A stretch of DNA of 64,000 nucleotides, taken from NCBI RefSeq assembly GCF_018424695.1, contig NZ_QTNQ01000013.1, forward strand, positions 1 through 64,000, given 5' to 3'. Below are positions 42,307 through 51,356 of the stretch, piece by piece (position 1 is the first letter of the stretch; the number at the start of each line of letters is the position of its first letter). The stretch comes from Vannielia litorea. GTDB lineage: Bacteria > Pseudomonadota > Alphaproteobacteria > Rhodobacterales > Rhodobacteraceae. A model generated the notes under the pieces. It saw only the letters and a list, made by a program, of their open reading frames with translations, was not told where the DNA came from and did no database searches. A program made the translations under genes and the position numbers.

Positions 42307-43263
42307 ATGGATCGCCGTAGATTTCTCGCCACCTCCACCTTCGCTGCCCTCGGGGCCACCACAGGGCTGCGCTTCTCGCCTGTCATGGCACAGGATGGCA
42401 GCCCCATGGGCGTGGCCGCAGCCCGCAGCTTCCCGATCGGCGGCGCGACCGTGACGGCCCTCAGCGATGGCTTCCTGCCGATCACACCCGAGGCGCTCAT
42501 CGGGGTCACGCCGGAGGAGTTTGCCTCTCTCCTCGAAGCCGCCCACCTGCCCGGCGAGGCGCATCCGACCGGGGTGAACGCCTATCTGGTTGAGGCCGGT
42601 GGCACCCGGGTGCTGATCGACACGGGCACAGGCACCGCCATGGGCCCGGGGCTGGGGCAGCTTGCCGCCAACATGGCGGCGCTGGGGATCGACCCCGCCA
42701 GCATCGAAACCATTGTGGCCACCCACCTGCACCCCGATCACGTCGGCGGCGCGCTGACCGACGCGGGCAACCCCTTCTCCAAGGCCGGGCTGAAGGTGCA
42801 TGCGGCCGATCTCGATTTCTGGACCGGCGGGGAGGTGCGCAAGCAGGCCCCGGCCGAGGCGCAGGGCTTCTTCGACATCGCCGAAAACGCTGTGGCGGGC
42901 TTCGGCGAGCGTGTCGAAACCTTCGAAGACGGGGCCGATCTTGGCCACGGGATGACGGCGATGCACCTGCCCGGCCACACCGTGGGCCACTCCGGTGTAA
43001 TGCTGGAGAGCGAGGGTGATGCGCTGCTGATCTGGGGCGATATCGTGCATGTGCCCCCGGTCCAGTTCGCCATGCCAGAGGTCACCATCGGGTTTGACAC
43101 CGACCAGCCCCAGGCCGCTGCAACCCGCGCCGCCCTGCTCGACCAGGTCGCCACCGATGGCACCCGGGTGGCAGGCATGCACATCGGCTTCCCGGGCATC
43201 GGCTGGGTGGAGAAGCGCAGCGAGGGCTATGGCTTCACGCCGGCCCCCTTCCCCTACGGATAG
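42307..43263 (+). CDS. Tat-exported metallo-beta-lactamase-fold hydrolase
   Basis: A 318-residue protein with a twin-arginine-type signal (MDRRRFLATSTFAALGA, cleavage near AQD) and an MBL domain. The zinc motif is ATHLHPDHVGG, with further ligands in HLPGHTVGH, WGDIVH and the C-terminal GMHIGFPG. The family includes lactonases, glyoxalase II-like and aryl-sulfatase enzymes. The periplasmic location and the AHL-lactonase-like architecture allow a lactonase role, but the substrate is unknown. GAGGGAG precedes the ATG. The gene stands alone. Confidence 0.88.
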   Translation: MDRRRFLATSTFAALGATTGLRFSPVMAQDGSPMGVAAARSFPIGGATVTALSDGFLPITPEALIGVTPEEFASLLEAAHLPGEAHPTGVNAYLVEAGGTRVLIDTGTGTAMGPGLGQLAANMAALGIDPASIETIVATHLHPDHVGGALTDAGNPFSKAGLKVHAADLDFWTGGEVRKQAPAEAQGFFDIAENAVAGFGERVETFEDGADLGHGMTAMHLPGHTVGHSGVMLESEGDALLIWGDIVHVPPVQFAMPEVTIGFDTDQPQAAATRAALLDQVATDGTRVAGMHIGFPGIGWVEKRSEGYGFTPAPFPYG

Positions 43264-43285
43264 TCAAATGTCATAGCGGAATGGC

Positions 43286-43317
43286 CTCCGGTGCGCGCCT
43301 AGCCTGCGCGCCCGGAG
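43286..43317. terminator. hairpin between convergent genes
   Basis: CTCCGG-T-GCGCGC pairs with GCGCGC-CCGGAG with one bulged base, in the gap between the MBL gene and the convergent metallopeptidase gene. No clear T-run follows on either side, so bidirectional termination is only suggested. Confidence 0.35.
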
Positions 43318-43337
43318 CGCCGCCTGCCCGGGCGCCA

Positions 43338-43790
43338 TCAGGGGTGTTCGTGCAGCACGCGCCCGAAAACGCGATATTCAAACTCGGCGCCGATATCCGC
43401 CGGCCCCGAGCGCCCATGAAAGCTGCCGTTGTTCTTGAGGTCAGCCCAATGCACCATCTCATGCAGGGCGGTCTGCTCGATCAGGGCCGAAAGATGCAGG
43501 CTGTCCCGATGCATCGGCGAGAGAGCCTGTAGCTTTTCGCAAAGGTCTCGGGCGATCCACACCCTTTCCGGCTCATCACGGTTGGTCTCGCCATAATCCG
43601 CCATCGGCTTGCAGTCGATGATGGGCAGAGTGCCATCGCGAAAGCATGCCGCCGAGCGGATCTCATCAAGTTCTGAAAGTGCGCTGAACATCTCAACCAC
43701 CTTCTGCCTCTGGCCCTGCCGCGGGATGGTGAATGCGAGCAGCCTGTCCACGCGCGGAAAATCCGCCTTTATCTTCGGTCCGATTCTCAT
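43338..43790 (-). CDS. small HExxH metallopeptidase-like protein A
   Basis: A 150-residue protein with the zinc motif TALHEMVHWADLKN and a downstream glutamate in GAEFEYRVFG, the HExxH...E arrangement of gluzincins. ATG 43790 is used; AAGG lies about 12 bases upstream. There is no signal peptide. It shares the core ILHEMVHW/ALHEMVHW and the terminal FE-(K/Y)-x-x-(Y/F)-G pattern with the protein at 44335-44808, so the two are paralogues. It is the last gene of a three-gene minus-strand operon. Confidence 0.6.
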   Translation of the reverse strand: MRIGPKIKADFPRVDRLLAFTIPRQGQRQKVVEMFSALSELDEIRSAACFRDGTLPIIDCKPMADYGETNRDEPERVWIARDLCEKLQALSPMHRDSLHLSALIEQTALHEMVHWADLKNNGSFHGRSGPADIGAEFEYRVFGRVLHEHP

Positions 43791-43946
43791 AGCAAAATGC
43801 CTTTTTAGAAATCTGACGCGGTGGCTTGAGCAGATTAGCACATCTGCGAATATCCCACGCGCGCAAGAGGCCGCGGGTCGCCGCATGCGCTGTTTCCTGC
43901 CGCCCGGTCCGCAACAAAGCCGCCGCCTTGAAGGGCGCGGGCCGCG

Positions 43947-44285
43947 TCAGCTTTCCGATGCCTCCACATCGACAAGCCGGCCCTCTGCGTCAATCTCGGC
44001 GCTGCCCGACAGGTTGGCGGGCGGATATGTGAAATCAAGGCGCAGGTGCCCGCCACTCCGGGGGATAACCCGCGTGATGTGAAAGGCCTCTTCCGCCGTT
44101 TCGGCGTCCACAGGGCCTGTGACAACCAGTTCGGTGCCACCTGCACTCCCGTGGCCCGAGACAACGCCCGCCTCGGGGTTCACCGCGACACGCAGGCGCT
44201 TCAGGCCCGCGAGATGGCGGGCAAGATCGGGATGGGTCAGCAGGGCTTCCACGAGCGTAACGCTCAGGGCTGTGTTCTGAGACAT
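43947..44285 (-). CDS. hypothetical protein between the paired metallopeptidase genes
   Basis: A 112-residue protein, likely mixed alpha/beta, with strand-like segments (LKRLRVAVNPEAGVV, GTELVVTGPVD, HLRLDFTYPP and DAEGRLVDVE). ATG 44285 follows AAAGGAG. No family is recognised. Its place between two related protease-like genes suggests an inhibitor, immunity or substrate role, which is only context-based. Confidence 0.6.
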   Translation of the reverse strand: MSQNTALSVTLVEALLTHPDLARHLAGLKRLRVAVNPEAGVVSGHGSAGGTELVVTGPVDAETAEEAFHITRVIPRSGGHLRLDFTYPPANLSGSAEIDAEGRLVDVEASES

Positions 44286-44334
44286 GTGGGCTCCTTTCAG
44301 CGGCAACGCTCAACTTGCGCCGCGCGTTCCGCAG

Positions 44335-44808
44335 TCAGATGCCCGGAATGCCATATGCCCATTTCTCGAATGCCCAACCCGCCTCGAACCGTTTGCCCTT
44401 TTTCGCCAACCAGTCCGGCGCGCCGTAGCGCACATGCGCCCAATGCACCATTTCATGAAGGATCGTGCGTTCCAGCGTGCCTGTCGCGCTCTTTCCACCG
44501 TTGCGCTGGAGCTTGCGCTCTGCCTTCCGGAGGACGTGCTCGCTCACATGAATGGCTTCCAGGATGAATGGCGATGTCCACCCGAATTCCTTCTTGTCGT
44601 CGTCGGGCCAGACCCCGTTGGGATAGCGCCGCACCTCCGGCAGCGAGCCCGGTGAGAGGCATTTCGCCGCGAAGCCAGGAGTCAGGCCGGAAAAGCGCAC
44701 ATAGGCGTCAAAAACTCGTGTGTCCGATTTCACTGCATTGATGCCCATTGGCATCCATTCCGCCACCGCAGGGTAGGTTCGGATCAGATCGTAGCTCGGC
44801 TTGACCAT
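44335..44808 (-). CDS. small HExxH metallopeptidase-like protein B
   Basis: A 157-residue protein with the zinc motif TILHEMVHWAHVRYG and downstream EAGWAFEKWAYG. The N-terminal half (KPSYDLIRTYPAVAEWMP and VFDAYVRFSGL) differs from protein A. It is the first gene of the operon. Compact HEMVHW proteins occur in phage- and effector-like contexts, but no toxin or export signal is seen here. Confidence 0.6.
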   Translation of the reverse strand: MVKPSYDLIRTYPAVAEWMPMGINAVKSDTRVFDAYVRFSGLTPGFAAKCLSPGSLPEVRRYPNGVWPDDDKKEFGWTSPFILEAIHVSEHVLRKAERKLQRNGGKSATGTLERTILHEMVHWAHVRYGAPDWLAKKGKRFEAGWAFEKWAYGIPGI

Positions 44809-44928
44809 GGGCGGGCTTCCTCGCTCAAGGCGGCGATCATGCCGCAGAACGAAACCAGCTTAGCACCGGGTCGCCATCTCGCAACGTGAAGAAAGCCGTC
44901 ATCGCGCCCTTAGGCAACCCCTACGGGA

Positions 44929-45645
44929 TCATACGAAGGTGATGTTCACCCGACGGTTTTCCCGGCCCTTCTTTTCCAGCTTGCCGAGCTTCAGCGCCCC
45001 GATTTCGCCCAGCCGGGCCACGTGAGTGCCGCCGCAGGGCTGAAGGTCCACCTGGGTCTCACCTTCGCCAATCCGCACCAGCCGTACCTTGCCCGAGTCA
45101 CGCGGCGGGGCGACAGACATGGTCTTCACGAGGCCCGGGCTGGCGTCCAGCTCCTGTTCGGTGATCCAGTCTTCGCTCACCGGCAGATCGCGCCCCACCA
45201 GATCATTCAGCGCCTTCTCCACGGCATCGCGATCTTCGATGGGCTCTTCCATCTTGAAATCCAGCCGCCCCTTCTCGGCCCCGATGCTGCCGCCCGTTAC
45301 CGGAAAGGGCAGGACGACCGACAGCAGGTGCAGCGCGGTGTGGATCTTCATGTGCGCATAGCGGCGCTCCCAGTCGAGCGATTGGCGCAGCTCGCAGCCC
45401 ACCTCGGGCAGCGGGCCGGGCCCGGCGGGCACCAGCACCACATGGTCCCCCTCGCCTTTTACCGCCGTGGCGATCTCCAACTGGCCGCCCTCCCAGTGCA
45501 GCATCCCCGCGTCACCGGGCTGCCCTCCGCCGGTGGGATAGAAGATGGTGGCATCCAGCACCACGCCACCTTCCGAGGTCTGCGCGATGACGGTGCCCTT
45601 GGCATCGCGCATGTAGGGATCGTCCCGGTAAAGATGCAGGGTCAT
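44929..45645 (-). CDS. alaX: alanyl-tRNA editing protein AlaX
   Basis: A 238-residue trans-editing deacylase that removes serine or glycine from mischarged tRNA-Ala. The zinc ligands are HMKIHTALH in the N-terminal editing half and QPCGGTHVA near the C-terminus. GGGQPGDAG is the conserved glycine loop. The start overlaps the stop of the mechanosensitive channel gene (ATGA). Confidence 0.9.
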   Translation of the reverse strand: MTLHLYRDDPYMRDAKGTVIAQTSEGGVVLDATIFYPTGGGQPGDAGMLHWEGGQLEIATAVKGEGDHVVLVPAGPGPLPEVGCELRQSLDWERRYAHMKIHTALHLLSVVLPFPVTGGSIGAEKGRLDFKMEEPIEDRDAVEKALNDLVGRDLPVSEDWITEQELDASPGLVKTMSVAPPRDSGKVRLVRIGEGETQVDLQPCGGTHVARLGEIGALKLGKLEKKGRENRRVNITFV

Positions 45646-48290
45646 CTGTCGCCTCCTCCGCCGCCGCCACCGTCGCCATCCGCGCCGTCCACGTCATCTT
45701 TCGTCAGCCCGACGCGAGCCGCGGCGCGGGACGGGCTTTCGGGCGTCTCTGGTGGCTTGGCTTCGGTGCCCGGCACCACCGGCTCGGCCTCCACCGTCGC
45801 GCCGCCTTCGCGCGCGCCGCGAATGGCGTCGCCCAGCGCTTCGGGGTTGCGCAACCACAGGTCACGCTGCGCGAAGGGAATCTCGATGCCCTCTTCGGCA
45901 AAGCGCTCGGCGACGCGGTGGCGAATTTCCGTCTGCACGTCGATGATCGAGAAGACATCGCGCAGGATCACCCGGATCTCGAAGTCGAGGCTGTCGGCCC
46001 CGAACCCGGTGAACACCACCTGCGGCGGCGGGTTTAGGATGACGATCGGGTGCTCTTCGGCCACGCTCTGAAGCACCTCGGCCACGCGGCGCGTGTCGGA
46101 GCCATAGGCCACGCCCACCGGCACGATCAGGCGGCCGGACATGTTGGTTTTGGTGTAGTTCGTCACCTGCCCGCTGATGAGGTCCGCGTTGGGCACGATC
46201 ACATCGGTCCTGTCGAAGGTCTCGATCCGGGTCGAGCGAACCGAAATCTTCTTCACGATCCCCATCACCCCGCCCGAGCTGATCCAGTCGCCCTCGGAGA
46301 TAGGCCGCTCGATCAGCAGGATGATCCCCGAGACGAAGTTGCTGACGATGGTCTGGAGGCCAAAGCCGATCCCGACCGAGAGCGCACCGGCGACGATGGC
46401 GAGCGACGACAGGTCGATCCCCGCCGCGGTGATTGCCACCACGGCCGCCAGGAATATGCCGATATAGCTGACGCCCGAGAGGATCGCCGTCTGCCCGCCG
46501 GTGTCGATCTTCGTCTTGGGGAGCACCGAGGTGCGCAACGCCCCCTGGAGCAGGCGGGTGAGCATGAAGCCCAGCACGAAAACCACGGCAAAGAGCAGAA
46601 AGTTCGACGGGCTGATGGTGCTCTCGCCAATGGTGAACCCGGCCATGAAACGCCCCCAGAGCTCCGTCAGGTCGGCCACGCGGGCGCCCCAGATGAGCGC
46701 GAGGATCGGCAGCGCCAGCAGCATGATGACGAAGGAGAGCAGCACCGCCACCAGCCCATCGGTGCCATCGGCCTGACGACCGAAGAAGAGCGCATAGAGA
46801 TGCGAGAAGAAGCGCTGCAAGAGCGAAACGACCGCCAGGACCGCCAGGGTCGAGAGCGGCGCCGATACGAGATAATCCGCCGCCTTCAGGTAGCCCAGCG
46901 CCGCCATCACCGGCCCGGCCAGCGCCAGCAGAATCGCCGCGCGGCCAAGCAGGTGGACGACCCGGGCGCGAAAGCCCTTGGACGTCGCATCATCTATCTC
47001 CGCCGCCTCTTCGCCGTTGCCACGGCCATGCGCCACCAGCAATTGCCCCAGCCGGAACAGCGCCAGCGCGCCCAGCAAGACAGCCGGCACGTTGAGGAAG
47101 GTGGCCGCTTCTTCGCTGATCCCCGAGAAGGCGGTGAGCGAGAAGAGCAGCGCACTCAGCGCACCTGACACACCGGCCAGCGTGGCCCAAAGGCGCCCCG
47201 CGCGCCGCTGCGCCTCGTCATGCTCCAGCGGCGGCGGCAGGATCTCCATCTTCGGGAAGCTGTGAAAGCCAAGCCAGCGCGCGCCGAAAATAAGGATGCC
47301 CATCACCGGAATGGTTTGCAGGATCCTGTCGGTCAACAGCCCGCCGATGCCGGTAATCGTCAGGCCCAGGACAATCAGCACAAGGCCCAGCTGTGGCAGC
47401 AGGAGCTGGCCGACAGAGACGAGCATGGCAAAGGTCATCGTGCGCTGTTGGCGATTCTTTCGGGTGAGCAGCCGTTGCGAGAGCGCCATGCTCCAGCCGC
47501 GACCCTTGATCACCAGGATGAGCCCGATCAGGGCGACGATGATCGCAGGTGCCGCGTTCTTGCGCAGCGCCGCCTGTTGAATCTCGTTTTCCCAACTGCT
47601 GAGCAGGTTTGCTTCAAGCGTGCCGAGCACGCTCAGCAATTCGCCCATCGGCTCGACCCAATTGCCCGGGATCAGCGGGCTCGGGCCCACGTCGAGCAAC
47701 TCCCGCGTCTGACGCTCGCGCAACACAGCGTCGACCTCGCCAATCAGCCCGTCGGCCCGGATATAGGCTTCCTCGGCGGCACGGATCGGCACGAGAAAAC
47801 GGGACAGCTGAGAGTTCAGCTCCGACCGGCGCTCTGCCAGTTCGGCGGCTTCCTCCTCGCCCTCAGCAGGCGCCGGACCAAGCGCCTCGATCTGGCGGCG
47901 CAAAATGTCGATCCGGCTGGAATTGGCCGATTGCGCCTCCAGAAACTCCGCCCGCCATTCCGTCAGGCGGTCGCGCAGCTGTTCAAGCGCGACAGAAGAG
48001 GCACCCCCTCCGTCGAGCACATCCTCGGCCTGGTTGGCGACGCGCTCCCACGCCTCGTAATCGGGCCCGCCTTCGATACTGAGAGAGGCGGTCTCCAAAG
48101 CATCGGTGACCGGCGGCACAACCTGCTCGTCCTCGCTCACCGGCTCCACGTTCGCGGCGCTGCCGCCCGCCGCACCGGTGCCGTTGACGATGTCTTCAGC
48201 GAGAGATTGCGCCGAGAGCCCGCCCGGCCCGGCGATGGCAAGGCTGGCCAGCAGCAGCCCGATCTGGAGAAAGCGCCCGATCACTTTCAT
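45642..48290 (-). CDS. MscS-family mechanosensitive channel with DUF3772 N-terminus
   Basis: An 882-residue protein. A signal peptide (residues 1-27), then a periplasmic coiled-coil region (about 80-220, DUF3772-like), then about ten membrane helices, and the MscS pore helix and beta domain (LSVGIGFGLQTIVSNFVSG and IERPISEGDWI). The C-terminus is acidic and glycine-rich, ending in GDGGGGGGGDR. It resembles MscK/DUF3772-type channels that release solutes on osmotic downshock. It overlaps cysK and alaX at both ends by four bases. Confidence 0.88.
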   Translation of the reverse strand: MKVIGRFLQIGLLLASLAIAGPGGLSAQSLAEDIVNGTGAAGGSAANVEPVSEDEQVVPPVTDALETASLSIEGGPDYEAWERVANQAEDVLDGGGASSVALEQLRDRLTEWRAEFLEAQSANSSRIDILRRQIEALGPAPAEGEEEAAELAERRSELNSQLSRFLVPIRAAEEAYIRADGLIGEVDAVLRERQTRELLDVGPSPLIPGNWVEPMGELLSVLGTLEANLLSSWENEIQQAALRKNAAPAIIVALIGLILVIKGRGWSMALSQRLLTRKNRQQRTMTFAMLVSVGQLLLPQLGLVLIVLGLTITGIGGLLTDRILQTIPVMGILIFGARWLGFHSFPKMEILPPPLEHDEAQRRAGRLWATLAGVSGALSALLFSLTAFSGISEEAATFLNVPAVLLGALALFRLGQLLVAHGRGNGEEAAEIDDATSKGFRARVVHLLGRAAILLALAGPVMAALGYLKAADYLVSAPLSTLAVLAVVSLLQRFFSHLYALFFGRQADGTDGLVAVLLSFVIMLLALPILALIWGARVADLTELWGRFMAGFTIGESTISPSNFLLFAVVFVLGFMLTRLLQGALRTSVLPKTKIDTGGQTAILSGVSYIGIFLAAVVAITAAGIDLSSLAIVAGALSVGIGFGLQTIVSNFVSGIILLIERPISEGDWISSGGVMGIVKKISVRSTRIETFDRTDVIVPNADLISGQVTNYTKTNMSGRLIVPVGVAYGSDTRRVAEVLQSVAEEHPIVILNPPPQVVFTGFGADSLDFEIRVILRDVFSIIDVQTEIRHRVAERFAEEGIEIPFAQRDLWLRNPEALGDAIRGAREGGATVEAEPVVPGTEAKPPETPESPSRAAARVGLTKDDVDGADGDGGGGGGGDR

Positions 48291-49324
48291 GCCTCGACCG
48301 TGACATCCGGCATGTCATCGCGGGTGCCACGGGTCAGAAACCCCGGCACCGGCAGTTCCTTCTCGCGCAGGAACTCGGGATTGAAGAGTTTCGACTGATA
48401 GCGCGTGCCGTAGTCGCACAGCACGGTCACAATGGTATGCCCCGGCCCCATCTCCTTCGCCATCCGCGCCGCGCCCGCGATGTTGATCGCCGATGAGCCG
48501 CCAAGGCACAGGCCCTCCTCTTCCAACAGGTCGAAGACGTAAGGCAGCGCCTCGTCATCGGGGATCTGGTAGGCCATGTCCGGGGTGAAGCCTTCGAGGT
48601 TGGCGGTGATACGCCCCTGCCCGATCCCCTCGGCGATCGAGCTGCCCTCGGATTTGTGCTCACCGTGGGTGTAGAAGTTGTAAAGCGTCGCGCCCATCGG
48701 GTCGGCCAGGCCAACCTTCACGCCCTTGGGCTGCAGCGCCATGCCCACGCCCGCCAGCGTGCCGCCCGAGCCCACCGCGCAGATGAACCCGTCCACCTTG
48801 CCCTCGGTCTGTGCCCAGATCTCGGGGCCGGTGGTCTCGATATGGGCCTGCCGGTTGGCCACATTGTCGAACTGGTTGGCCCAGATAGCGCCGTTGGGCT
48901 CGCTTTGCGCCAGCCGCTCGGCAAGGCGGCCCGAGTAACGGACATAGTTGTTCGGGTTGCGGTAAGGGTTGGCATCCACCTCCACCAACTCGGCACCGGC
49001 AAGGCGGATCATGTCCTTCTTTTCCTGGCTCTGGGTGCGCGGGATCACGATGACGGTCTTGAAGCCCATCGAGGCGCCCACCAGCGCCAGCCCGATCCCG
49101 GTGTTGCCCGCCGTGCCCTCCACGATCGTGCCGCCGGGGCGCAACATGCCCTTCTCCACCGCATCCTTGATGATATAGAGCGCTGCCCGGTCCTTCACCG
49201 ACTGGCCCGGGTTCAGGAACTCGCATTTGCCGAGAATTTCGCAGCCCGTGGCCTCGCTCACCTTGTTGAGCCGGATCAGCGGGGTGTTGCCCACGGCGGC
49301 GGCAAGATCGGGTTTGATATCCAT
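48287..49324 (-). CDS. cysK: cysteine synthase (O-acetylserine sulfhydrylase-like), trg-linked
   Basis: A 345-residue PLP enzyme. The Schiff-base lysine lies in NPGQSVKDRAA, and the phosphate-binding loop is EGTAGNTGIGLAL. ATG 49324 follows AGGAAGGA. It makes cysteine from O-acetylserine and sulfide. A cysK gene next to trgAB contributes to tellurite resistance in Rhodobacter sphaeroides, and the same trio is present here. The extended C-terminus (EFLREKELPVPGFLTRGTR) fits the longer alphaproteobacterial type. Confidence 0.9.
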   Translation of the reverse strand: MDIKPDLAAAVGNTPLIRLNKVSEATGCEILGKCEFLNPGQSVKDRAALYIIKDAVEKGMLRPGGTIVEGTAGNTGIGLALVGASMGFKTVIVIPRTQSQEKKDMIRLAGAELVEVDANPYRNPNNYVRYSGRLAERLAQSEPNGAIWANQFDNVANRQAHIETTGPEIWAQTEGKVDGFICAVGSGGTLAGVGMALQPKGVKVGLADPMGATLYNFYTHGEHKSEGSSIAEGIGQGRITANLEGFTPDMAYQIPDDEALPYVFDLLEEEGLCLGGSSAINIAGAARMAKEMGPGHTIVTVLCDYGTRYQSKLFNPEFLREKELPVPGFLTRGTRDDMPDVTVEA

Positions 49325-49531
49325 AGCAGGCGTCCTTCCTTTGGCCCCTCTGCGGGCACTTTCCCACTTGATAGGCCCCCGGCCCGCAAGGTCAACAGCG
49401 GTCGGGGTGGAGGCGGCAGGACGCTGGCCCACGAAACCCCTTTATAGCACGACATGGTTCGCCCCGGCCCACGCGTGAGAAGACGTTTTCACAAAGAGTT
49501 TTGGGGAGGGAAGAATGTTCGTGACAATTCG

Positions 49532-50665
49532 TCAGGCAGGGGTGCGCAACCCGTCCCGCAGGCCGGCAAGCTTCAGCAAAGAGATCAGCGTCGTGCCGAT
49601 GTTCGCCTCGCCGCTTTCGACCAGCGCCATGGCCGCTTCGAAACCCACGATGTGCGCGCGGATATCCTCGCCCTCGTCTTCTGCACCGCCAAGGCCCGCC
49701 ACACCGTCCGGCAACTCGGCCAGCCCGATGAACCCATGCAGGAACTCGCTCTTGGCGCCCGGGCTCGGATAATACCCACCAATCGGGATGAGGCGATGCA
49801 ATTCCAGCCCGGCCTCCTCCTGCGCCTCACGGCGGGCACAATCTTCCGGCGTCTCACCCGGGTCGACGCGTCCGGCGATGGGCTCAAGCACCCAGGGCTG
49901 CGCATCGCCGCGCGCCAGCGGCCCCGTGCGCAGCTGCTCCACCAGCATCACGCGGTCGCGCACCGGATCATAGGGCAGCACCGTGGCCGCATCGGCAGAG
50001 ACGAAGGCCGCCCGATGCATCTGCGCACTTGGGCGACCGCCGAACCGGCGGTGGATCAGCTCGTATTCCTCCACCGCGAAGAAGCCCGCGTAGGGCCGCG
50101 ACAGCGCCACCACCTCCACATCTCCTTCCTGCGCCGCGCGCCGCAGGGTGGTGGGCGCCGTCTGGCGCGCGTTGAGCCGGGCCTGCGCCCGGGTGCAGAT
50201 CACACCGTAGCGCTTGCCCACTTCCGTGGTCGAGGCGCGGCCCATCCACCACATCACCTCCTCGGCGGCCAGCACCGAGAGCTCTCCCCAACGCGCTTCC
50301 CAGTCCGAAAGCAGCCAGGGGGCGCCGCGCTGGCCATCTTCCGACACAGGCACGTAAACCGTCGCCTGCGCCGTGCCGGTCTCGGTCTGCACCTCCACCG
50401 GTTTGCGCAGGTAGCCGTAGTTGTCGAGCCCTTCGTAGAAGTCGGCGCGCGCCAGGGCTTCCTCGGTGAGCCCGCTCAACAGCAGCCCCTCGGCCACGCC
50501 TTCCGGATCGGCCCGCACCATTGGGTAGACCTCCCCCGGCACCGCCTCCACGCGCCAGCCCGGCAGCCGTGCGGGCTGCACGTCCACGGCGTCAAAATCA
50601 GCGCCCAGCACAACCCGCAGCAGCGGCATGTGCATCAGCGTTCCGTAAATGAAGATGTCGACCAT
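49532..50665 (-). CDS. trgB: TrgB: gamma-glutamylcyclotransferase-like/NUDIX fusion
   Basis: A 377-residue two-domain protein. Residues 1-175 carry an AIG2/gamma-glutamylcyclotransferase fold (IFIYGTLMHMPLL, YEGLDNYGY). Residues about 220-370 are a NUDIX hydrolase of the ADP-ribose pyrophosphatase type (box GRVDPGETPEDCARREAQEE and AGLEL). It lies between trgA and cysK, as in the known tellurite-resistance locus, which supports the symbol. NUDIX activity on ADP-ribose-like nucleotides is expected. The glutathione-related first domain could link it to thiol chemistry. ATG 50665 is used; upstream in-frame codons are antisense to trgA. Confidence 0.85.
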   Translation of the reverse strand: MVDIFIYGTLMHMPLLRVVLGADFDAVDVQPARLPGWRVEAVPGEVYPMVRADPEGVAEGLLLSGLTEEALARADFYEGLDNYGYLRKPVEVQTETGTAQATVYVPVSEDGQRGAPWLLSDWEARWGELSVLAAEEVMWWMGRASTTEVGKRYGVICTRAQARLNARQTAPTTLRRAAQEGDVEVVALSRPYAGFFAVEEYELIHRRFGGRPSAQMHRAAFVSADAATVLPYDPVRDRVMLVEQLRTGPLARGDAQPWVLEPIAGRVDPGETPEDCARREAQEEAGLELHRLIPIGGYYPSPGAKSEFLHGFIGLAELPDGVAGLGGAEDEGEDIRAHIVGFEAAMALVESGEANIGTTLISLLKLAGLRDGLRTPA

Positions 50666-50712
50666 TCCTGCCTCGCCCGCGCGCCCCGTGCTGGAGGGCG
50701 CAGGCCGCCGGG

Positions 50713-51219
50713 TCAGGCGATCTTGCCTGCGTCTGCGGAGCGCTCCTCGGTCCACTCCGCGAACCAGCCGCAGAGCATACCGCCGATGACCAGCAGCAGC
50801 GGTACCTGCGGCAGAAAATAGGTTCCCTCCGCGAGGGTAAAGGCCAATCTCGCATCCGAGAGCATCAGCAGCGCATTGTCGAACAGCAGGCCAAACGCCC
50901 CGTTGATCGCCTCCATCGGCCCGGCGTAGGTGCCCGGGCGGGTGGACTCCCGCAGCATGTCCCAGACCGACCAGAACAGCAGGCACCAGAAGGCCATGGC
51001 CAGCGAGGTGCGCACCCCGCCCCCGGCGGCAGCAAACACGCCCCGCCCGGCGAGCCGGCCCATGATCATCCAGCCACAGATGAAGCCGATGCCCGCGTTG
51101 ACGATCGAAAGCATCCCCGTCTGCGTGCCCTCGGGCAGCAGCGGCTTGAAGACTTCCGAAGCGAAGAAGGCCAGCACGGCAAAAGCCAGGGCAGACATCA
51201 ACTTAGTCGCGGTGGGCAT
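50713..51219 (-). CDS. trgA: TrgA family membrane protein
   Basis: A 168-residue protein with four hydrophobic helices (residues about 8-25, 38-56, 70-92 and 130-155), matching TrgA of the tellurite-resistance locus in length and setting. ATG 51219 follows GGAG. Its molecular function is unknown. It forms an operon with trgB, whose start lies 47 bases downstream of its stop. Confidence 0.85.
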   Translation of the reverse strand: MPTATKLMSALAFAVLAFFASEVFKPLLPEGTQTGMLSIVNAGIGFICGWMIMGRLAGRGVFAAAGGGVRTSLAMAFWCLLFWSVWDMLRESTRPGTYAGPMEAINGAFGLLFDNALLMLSDARLAFTLAEGTYFLPQVPLLLVIGGMLCGWFAEWTEERSADAGKIA

Positions 51220-51356
51220 GGGGCACTCCATGACGATGGCAGGGCCCGGAATGGCCCCTCGAATGGGGCGAATGCACCATGAGAAGCGGGCAGAATTAAG
51301 GCGAGAGCGCGGGAAAGCGGCGACGGTTGCGGGCCCACGGTGCGATTGTCGCGTGC

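Noticed and set aside
46050..47168. Plus-strand open frame of 372 codons
   Set aside because: Antisense shadow of the mechanosensitive channel gene; composition is highly charged and repetitive.
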